Positions 59,562 to 64,000 of a DNA stretch of 64,000 nt are shown here, in pieces (the stretch's first letter is position 1; each line of letters begins with the position of its first letter). Location: the NCBI RefSeq assembly GCF_009932435.1, contig NZ_BJOU01000001.1, positions 1,736,001 through 1,800,000 of the forward strand. Reading direction: 5' to 3'. The translations under genes were made by a program, and so were the position numbers. The stretch comes from Gordonia crocea (GTDB lineage Bacteria; Actinomycetota; Actinomycetes; Mycobacteriales; Mycobacteriaceae). The notes under the pieces were generated by a model, which worked only from the letters and a program-made list of their open reading frames with translations, did not search any database and had not been told where the DNA came from.

Positions 59562-62282
59562 GTGGCAGGCAAGGCCCGCGTGCATGAACTGGCCAAAGAA
59601 CTGGGCGTGACGAGCAAGGTTGTGCTCGAGCGTCTGAAAGAGCAAGGCGAGTTCGTCAAATCAGCGTCGTCGACCGTTGAGGCCCCGGTGGCCCGGCGAC
59701 TTCGCGAATCATTCCCCAAGTCCGAGGGCTCGGCTCCCGCCGAGGCCCCGAAGAAGGCTGCGCCGAAGAAGGCCGCTGCCAGCCCCGCCGCTGCGGCGGC
59801 GGCCGCAGCGGCGTCCAAGGCCCCGGCCCCCGAGGCGGCGCCGACTCCGGCCCCCGCCCCGTCGGCCCCGAAGCCGAAGCCCGCGCAGCCCGAGGCCCCG
59901 GCCCTGGCCGAGCCGGCCGCCCCCGCCGCTTCGGCGGCGCCCGCGGCACCGGCTCCCGCTCCGGGTGCCGGAGCGCGTCCCGGACCGAAGCCCGGTCCGC
60001 GCGCGCCCCGCGTCGGCAACAACCCGTACTCGTCGGCCCCGGCCCCCGCGCCGCGCCCGATGGGCCCCCGCCCGGGTGCCGGTGCGGCCGGCCCGCGGCC
60101 CGGCGGTCCCCGACCGGGCGGCGGCTCGCGGCCGAGTCCGTCCGGCATGCCGCCTCGCCCGAGCCCGGGTGCCATGCCCAGTCGTTCCGCGCGTCCCGAG
60201 ACCGGTCGTCCCGGCCGCGGCGGACCCGGCGGCAATCGTCCCGGTGGCGGTGGCGGCGGATACCGCGGCGGACCCGGCGGCGGTGCGCCGGCCGGTGGTG
60301 CGCCCGGTGGCGGCTTCCGCGGTCGTCCCGGTGGCGGCGGTGGCGGCGCCCGAGGCCGCGGTGGAACCGCGGGTGCCTTCGGTCGTCCGGGCGGTGCGCC
60401 GCGCAAGGGGCGCAAGTCCAAGCGGCAGAAGCGCCAAGAGTACGACTCGATGCAGGCCCCGACGGTCGGCGGCGTCCGGCTGCCGCGCGGTGACGGGCAG
60501 ACCATTCGGCTCGCCCGCGGAGCCTCGCTGTCGGACTTCGCCGACAAGATCGATGCCAATCCGGCAGCCCTGGTCCAGGCGCTGTTCAACCTCGGCGAGA
60601 TGGTGACCGCCACCGAGTCGGTGAACGACGAGACGCTCGAGCTGCTCGGCTCGGAGATGAACTACGTCGTCCAGGTCGTCAGCCCCGAGGACGAGGACCG
60701 CGAGCTCCTGGAGAGCTTCGACCTGTCTTACGGTGAGGACGAGGGCGGCGAAGAGGATCTCGAGCAGCGGCCGCCGGTGGTGACCGTCATGGGTCACGTC
60801 GACCACGGCAAGACCCGCCTGCTCGACACCATCCGACAGGCCAACGTCGGTGCCGACGAGGCCGGCGGCATCACCCAGCACATCGGTGCGTACCAGGTGA
60901 ACACCTCGCTCAACGGCGAGGACCGGCTGGTCACCTTCATCGACACCCCGGGTCACGAGGCGTTCACCGCCATGCGTGCCCGCGGTGCGAAGGCCACCGA
61001 TATCGCGATCATCGTGGTCGCGGCCGACGACGGTGTTATGCCGCAAACGGTCGAGGCGGTGAACCACGCCCAGGCTGCCGACGTGCCGGTCGTGGTCGCG
61101 GTCAACAAGATCGACAAGGAAGGCGCCGATCCGGCCAAGATCCGCGGTCAGCTCACCGAGTACGGCCTGGTGCCCGAGGAGTACGGCGGCGACACGATGT
61201 TCGTCGACATCTCGGCCAAGCAGGGCACCAACATCGACCAGCTGCTCGAGGCGGTGCTCCTCACCGCCGACGCGGCCCTCGACCTGCGGGCGAACCCGGG
61301 CATGGACGCCCAGGGTGTGGCCATCGAAGCGCACCTGGACCGCGGTCGCGGCCCGGTCGCGACGGTGCTCATCCAGCGCGGCACCCTGCGCGTCGGCGAC
61401 TCGATCGTCGCCGGCGACGCCTACGGCCGTGTGCGCCGCATGGTCGACGAGCACGGCGTCGACGTCGACGAGGCGTTGCCGTCTCGCCCGGTCCAGGTCA
61501 TCGGCTTCACGTCGGTGCCCGGTGCGGGTGACAACGTGCTGGTCGTCGAGGAAGACCGGACCGCCCGGCAGATCGCCGACCGGCGCGCGGCGCGCAAGCG
61601 CAACGCACTGGCCGCGCGCAGCCGCAAGCGGATCAGCCTGGAGGACCTGGATTCCGCGCTGAAGGAGACCAGCCAGCTCAACCTCATCCTCAAGGGCGAC
61701 AACTCGGGCACCGTGGAGGCGCTCGAGGAGGCGCTGCTGGGGATCGAGATCGACGACGAGGTCTCGCTGCGGGTCATCGACCGCGGTGTCGGTGGCGTCA
61801 CCGAGACCAACGTCAACCTGGCGGCCGCCTCGGACGCGATCATCATCGGGTTCAACGTGCGCGCGGAGGGCAAGGCCACCGAGCTGGCCAACCGCGAGGG
61901 CGTCGACATCCGGTACTACTCGATCATCTACCAGGCGATCGATGAGATCGAGAGCGCGCTCAAGGGCATGCTCAAGCCGGTTTACGAAGAGGTGGAACTC
62001 GGCCGCGCCGAGATCCGCGCCATCTTCAAGTCGTCGAAGGTCGGCAACATCGCCGGTTGCATGGTCAGCAGCGGTCTGATCAAGCGCAACGCGAAGGCCC
62101 GTCTGCTGCGCGACAACGTGGTGGTCGCGGAGAACCTGACCATCTCGTCGCTGCGGCGGGAGAAGGACGACGTCACCGAGGTCCGCGAGGGCTTCGAATG
62201 CGGTTTGACGCTGACCTACTCCGACATCAAGGTCGACGATGTCATCGAGAGCTACGAGCTGCAGGAGAAGGCGCGCGACTAG
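59562..62282 (+). CDS. infB: Translation initiation factor IF-2
   Basis: A 906-residue GTPase that places initiator tRNA on the ribosome. An IF2_N motif ([20 protein letters not shown]) starts the protein; residues about 60-290 are low-complexity, first Ala/Pro/Lys, then Gly/Arg/Pro ([11 protein letters not shown] type); a second IF2_N follows, then the GTPase with G1 [12 protein letters not shown] (about 411), DTPGHEAF and [10 protein letters not shown], and the C-terminal fMet-tRNA domains. GTG at 59562 has an AGGAG site and matches the mycobacterial start; GTG at 59532 is less likely. Confidence 0.97.
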   Translation: MAGKARVHELAKELGVTSKVVLERLKEQGEFVKSASSTVEAPVARRLRESFPKSEGSAPAEAPKKAAPKKAAASPAAAAAAAAASKAPAPEAAPTPAPAPSAPKPKPAQPEAPALAEPAAPAASAAPAAPAPAPGAGARPGPKPGPRAPRVGNNPYSSAPAPAPRPMGPRPGAGAAGPRPGGPRPGGGSRPSPSGMPPRPSPGAMPSRSARPETGRPGRGGPGGNRPGGGGGGYRGGPGGGAPAGGAPGGGFRGRPGGGGGGARGRGGTAGAFGRPGGAPRKGRKSKRQKRQEYDSMQAPTVGGVRLPRGDGQTIRLARGASLSDFADKIDANPAALVQALFNLGEMVTATESVNDETLELLGSEMNYVVQVVSPEDEDRELLESFDLSYGEDEGGEEDLEQRPPVVTVMGHVDHGKTRLLDTIRQANVGADEAGGITQHIGAYQVNTSLNGEDRLVTFIDTPGHEAFTAMRARGAKATDIAIIVVAADDGVMPQTVEAVNHAQAADVPVVVAVNKIDKEGADPAKIRGQLTEYGLVPEEYGGDTMFVDISAKQGTNIDQLLEAVLLTADAALDLRANPGMDAQGVAIEAHLDRGRGPVATVLIQRGTLRVGDSIVAGDAYGRVRRMVDEHGVDVDEALPSRPVQVIGFTSVPGAGDNVLVVEEDRTARQIADRRAARKRNALAARSRKRISLEDLDSALKETSQLNLILKGDNSGTVEALEEALLGIEIDDEVSLRVIDRGVGGVTETNVNLAAASDAIIIGFNVRAEGKATELANREGVDIRYYSIIYQAIDEIESALKGMLKPVYEEVELGRAEIRAIFKSSKVGNIAGCMVSSGLIKRNAKARLLRDNVVVAENLTISSLRREKDDVTEVREGFECGLTLTYSDIKVDDVIESYELQEKARD

Positions 62283-62327
62283 GGGAGACCCGGTCGCGTG
62301 CGGTCCCTGCCGAAAGGCGGTTCTGTC

Positions 62328-62768
62328 ATGGCAGATCAGGCGCGCGCGGCCCGGCTGGCCAAGCGCATCTCGTCGATCGTCGCGTCGGCGATCGGTTCCG
62401 GTGAGATCAAGGATCCCCGGCTGGCCCACGTGACGATCACCGATGCCCGGGTGTCGGGCGATCTGCACGACGCCACGCTGTTTTACACGGTGATGGGCGA
62501 GACGATCGACGCCGAGCCCGACTTCGAGGGTGCGGCGGCCGCGTTGGCCAAGGCCACCGGCCACCTGCGCTCCCTCGTCGGGGCCGGCACCGGCGTTCGG
62601 TTCACCCCGACGCTGGCCTTCCAGGTGGACACGGTGCCCGACACGGCCCGCCACATGGAGGAGCTGGTGGCGCGGGCGCGGGCCAACGACGAACTGGTGG
62701 CCCGTCAGGCGGCGGAGGCGCAGCCCGCGGGGGAGGCCGATCCGTATCGGGACGAGTCCGACCGGTGA
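62328..62768 (+). CDS. rbfA: Ribosome-binding factor A
   Basis: A 146-residue 30S assembly factor with a KH-like fold: [40 protein letters not shown] and [21 protein letters not shown] at 62328 has an AAAGG site. The stop overlaps the next gene's GTG. Confidence 0.95.
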   Translation: MADQARAARLAKRISSIVASAIGSGEIKDPRLAHVTITDARVSGDLHDATLFYTVMGETIDAEPDFEGAAAALAKATGHLRSLVGAGTGVRFTPTLAFQVDTVPDTARHMEELVARARANDELVARQAAEAQPAGEADPYRDESDR

Positions 62769-63724
62769 CGTCGGCGACCGCGGCCGGGGTCGCCGCACTG
62801 CTGCGCGATGCCGCAGCGGTGACGATCCTGTGCCACGTGCGGCCGGACCCGGACACCCTGGGCAGCGGCCTTGCCCTCGGCCAGGCGCTGGTCGCCCTCG
62901 GCAAGACGGTCGAGGTCGCCTACCCCGGGGTGTTGCCGTTGCCGGCGACGATGGCGGGGATGCCCGGCGGTGAGTTGTTGGTGGATGCGGCATCGGTGAC
63001 CGGTCATCCGGTCGCCGTCGCCGTGGACGCCGCCACCCAGGGCCGCCTCGAGGAGCTCGGCGCCGTGTTCGAGGCGGCTCCCACCCGGATCGTGGTCGAC
63101 CACCACGTCTCCAACGGCGGATTCGGCAGCGTCGACCTCATCGACCCGACGTCGGATTGCACCGCCTCGCTGGTGCTGCAGATCGTCGACGAGCTGGGCG
63201 TCGAACTGACCGAGCCGATTGCCACCTGCATCTACGCCGGTTTGGTCACCGACACGGGTTCCTTCAGATGGGCCCGGCCCGCGTCGTTCCGTATCGCCGC
63301 CCGGCTGCTGGAGGTCGGCGTCGACGGGGCGCGCTGGAGCCGCCAGCTCCTCGACACCCATCCGTTCGCCTGGTTGCAGGTCGCCGGTGAGGTGCTCGGC
63401 GATGCACAGTTGGTTGAATCTGCTTGTGGCGGAGCCGGATTGGTCTACGCGACGGTGCCCCACCGACTGCTGTCGTCGATGGCCTGGGACGAGTCGGAAA
63501 GCCTGATCGACCTCGTCCGCACGGCGGGCGACGCGGAAGTCGCGGCAGTCTTCAAAGAGTCCGAACCGGGCCGCTGGAACGTGTCACTGCGGTCGAGGAC
63601 CGACGTCGACGTGACCACGATCGCCGGCGGCTTCGGCGGCGGCGGCCATGTGCGCGCCGCCGGGTACAGCGCGTCGGGCACCGCCGACGAGGTGGTCGCG
63701 GCGCTGCTGGCCGCTGCGCAGTGA
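62765..63724 (+). CDS. nrnA: DHH/DHHA1 phosphoesterase, NrnA-like nanoRNase/pAp phosphatase
   Basis: A 319-residue manganese enzyme that degrades short RNAs, pAp or linear dinucleotides. The first metal motif is [20 protein letters not shown], the DHH motif is [18 protein letters not shown], with TDTGSFRW between, and the DHHA1 domain ends in [15 protein letters not shown]. The orthologue after rbfA is Rv2837c, which hydrolyses c-di-AMP/pApA and nanoRNA. GTG start overlaps the rbfA stop; its own stop overlaps dinF. Confidence 0.93.
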   Translation: MTSATAAGVAALLRDAAAVTILCHVRPDPDTLGSGLALGQALVALGKTVEVAYPGVLPLPATMAGMPGGELLVDAASVTGHPVAVAVDAATQGRLEELGAVFEAAPTRIVVDHHVSNGGFGSVDLIDPTSDCTASLVLQIVDELGVELTEPIATCIYAGLVTDTGSFRWARPASFRIAARLLEVGVDGARWSRQLLDTHPFAWLQVAGEVLGDAQLVESACGGAGLVYATVPHRLLSSMAWDESESLIDLVRTAGDAEVAAVFKESEPGRWNVSLRSRTDVDVTTIAGGFGGGGHVRAAGYSASGTADEVVAALLAAAQ

Positions 63725-64000
63725 CCTCGGCGCCGGCCGATTCCGAGTCGGGCCCGCGGCGGATCGGCGCACTCGCCGCCTCGGCGCTGGTCGTGTTGAT
63801 CGCGCCCCCGCTGTACCTGCTGCTGGATCTGGCCGTCGTCGGGCGCCTCGGTGCCCGGGAGCTCGCGGCGCTGGGGGTCGGCACACTGATGTTGGCGATC
63901 CTCAGCACCCAGTTGACCTTTCTCGCCTATGGCACGACTGCGCGGTCGGCGCGCCGATTCGGCGAGGGCGACCGCGACGGTGCGGTGATCGAGGGGGTGC
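63721..64000 (+). CDS. dinF: MATE family efflux protein DinF (partial, 3' end outside)
   Basis: The GTG at 63721 overlaps the nrnA stop (GTGA); 93 codons are visible. After a short cytosolic start, hydrophobic segments LIAPPLYLLLDLAVVGRLGA and ALGVGTLMLAILSTQLTFLA carry the MATE first-helix pattern (D-x-A-V-V-G-R-L-G). The orthologue at this position is Rv2836c. Substrate not determinable. Confidence 0.9.
   Translation, partial: MTSAPADSESGPRRIGALAASALVVLIAPPLYLLLDLAVVGRLGARELAALGVGTLMLAILSTQLTFLAYGTTARSARRFGEGDRDGAVIEGV

Noticed and set aside
59709-62993. A very long antisense open frame (over 1,000 codons) opposite infB and rbfA
   Set aside because: High GC removes stop codons in shadow frames. 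Its sequence is a low-complexity reading of infB, rbfA and nrnA codons, with no family motif.

Overview
This 64 kb window is high-GC actinobacterial chromosome, most likely from the order Mycobacteriales and resembling Gordonia. The evidence is codon usage, leaderless promoters, DUF2469, DUF2631 and DUF222 proteins, a DevR/DevS pair and a type I cholesterol oxidase. The gene order follows the Mycobacterium tuberculosis segment from amt-glnB-glnD to infB-rbfA-nrnA-dinF (about Rv2920c to Rv2836c). Nearly everything is on the + strand. The genus is an inference; the family-level placement is well supported.

Layout. 1-5.7 kb: nitrogen sensing (amt end, glnB, glnD), the SRP GTPase ffh and an amidohydrolase. 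5.7-7.8 kb: accessory DUF222/HNH gene with an SOS-type promoter and a small exported protein. 8.1-12.6 kb: rpsP-khpA-rimM-trmD, rplS, lepB-rnhB-DUF2469. 12.6-14.9 kb: TetR regulator and cholesterol oxidase. 14.9-18 kb: yraN-comM-dprA. 18-22.9 kb: TetR and secreted esterase, a six-copy 17-bp repeat, an IdeR-boxed siderophore-interacting protein, a 30-residue basic protein, xerC, a VanX-like dipeptidase and a degenerate M23 protein. 23.4-27.7 kb: rpsB-tsf, pyrH-frr-cdsA. 27.7-31.5 kb: a decayed oxidoreductase with its TetR neighbour, a Pro-rich membrane protein, rlmN and a DUF2631 protein. 31.5-36 kb: dxr-rip1-ispG-GNAT. 36-41.2 kb: a penicillin-binding lipoprotein, map, cobQ and a hydrolase. 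41.3-44 kb: a second hydrolase and mqo. 44-53.1 kb: cobalamin and siroheme genes (chelatase, cobO, cobB, cysG), interrupted by a DevS/DevR-type oxygen-sensing system, an acyl-ACP desaturase and a small partner gene. 53.1-64 kb: a membrane protein, yaaA, proS, DUF4439 and a lipoprotein, then rimP-nusA-ylxR-infB-rbfA-nrnA-dinF.

How the genes work together. Most of the window is translation, tRNA/rRNA modification, protein export and isoprenoid or phospholipid synthesis. The accessory insertions carry the regulatory interest. A candidate LexA box lies in the HNH promoter. A candidate IdeR box overlaps the promoter of the siderophore-interacting gene. Three TetR genes sit beside likely targets, one of which is a pseudogene. 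DosR-like boxes lie between devR and an oxygen-dependent desaturase.

No rRNA, tRNA, CRISPR array, insertion sequence or riboswitch was recognised. No gene-free stretch exceeds 300 bases; the longest are 7769-8063 (start region of the small exported gene plus the rpsP promoter) and 23359-23629 (rpsB promoter and leader).
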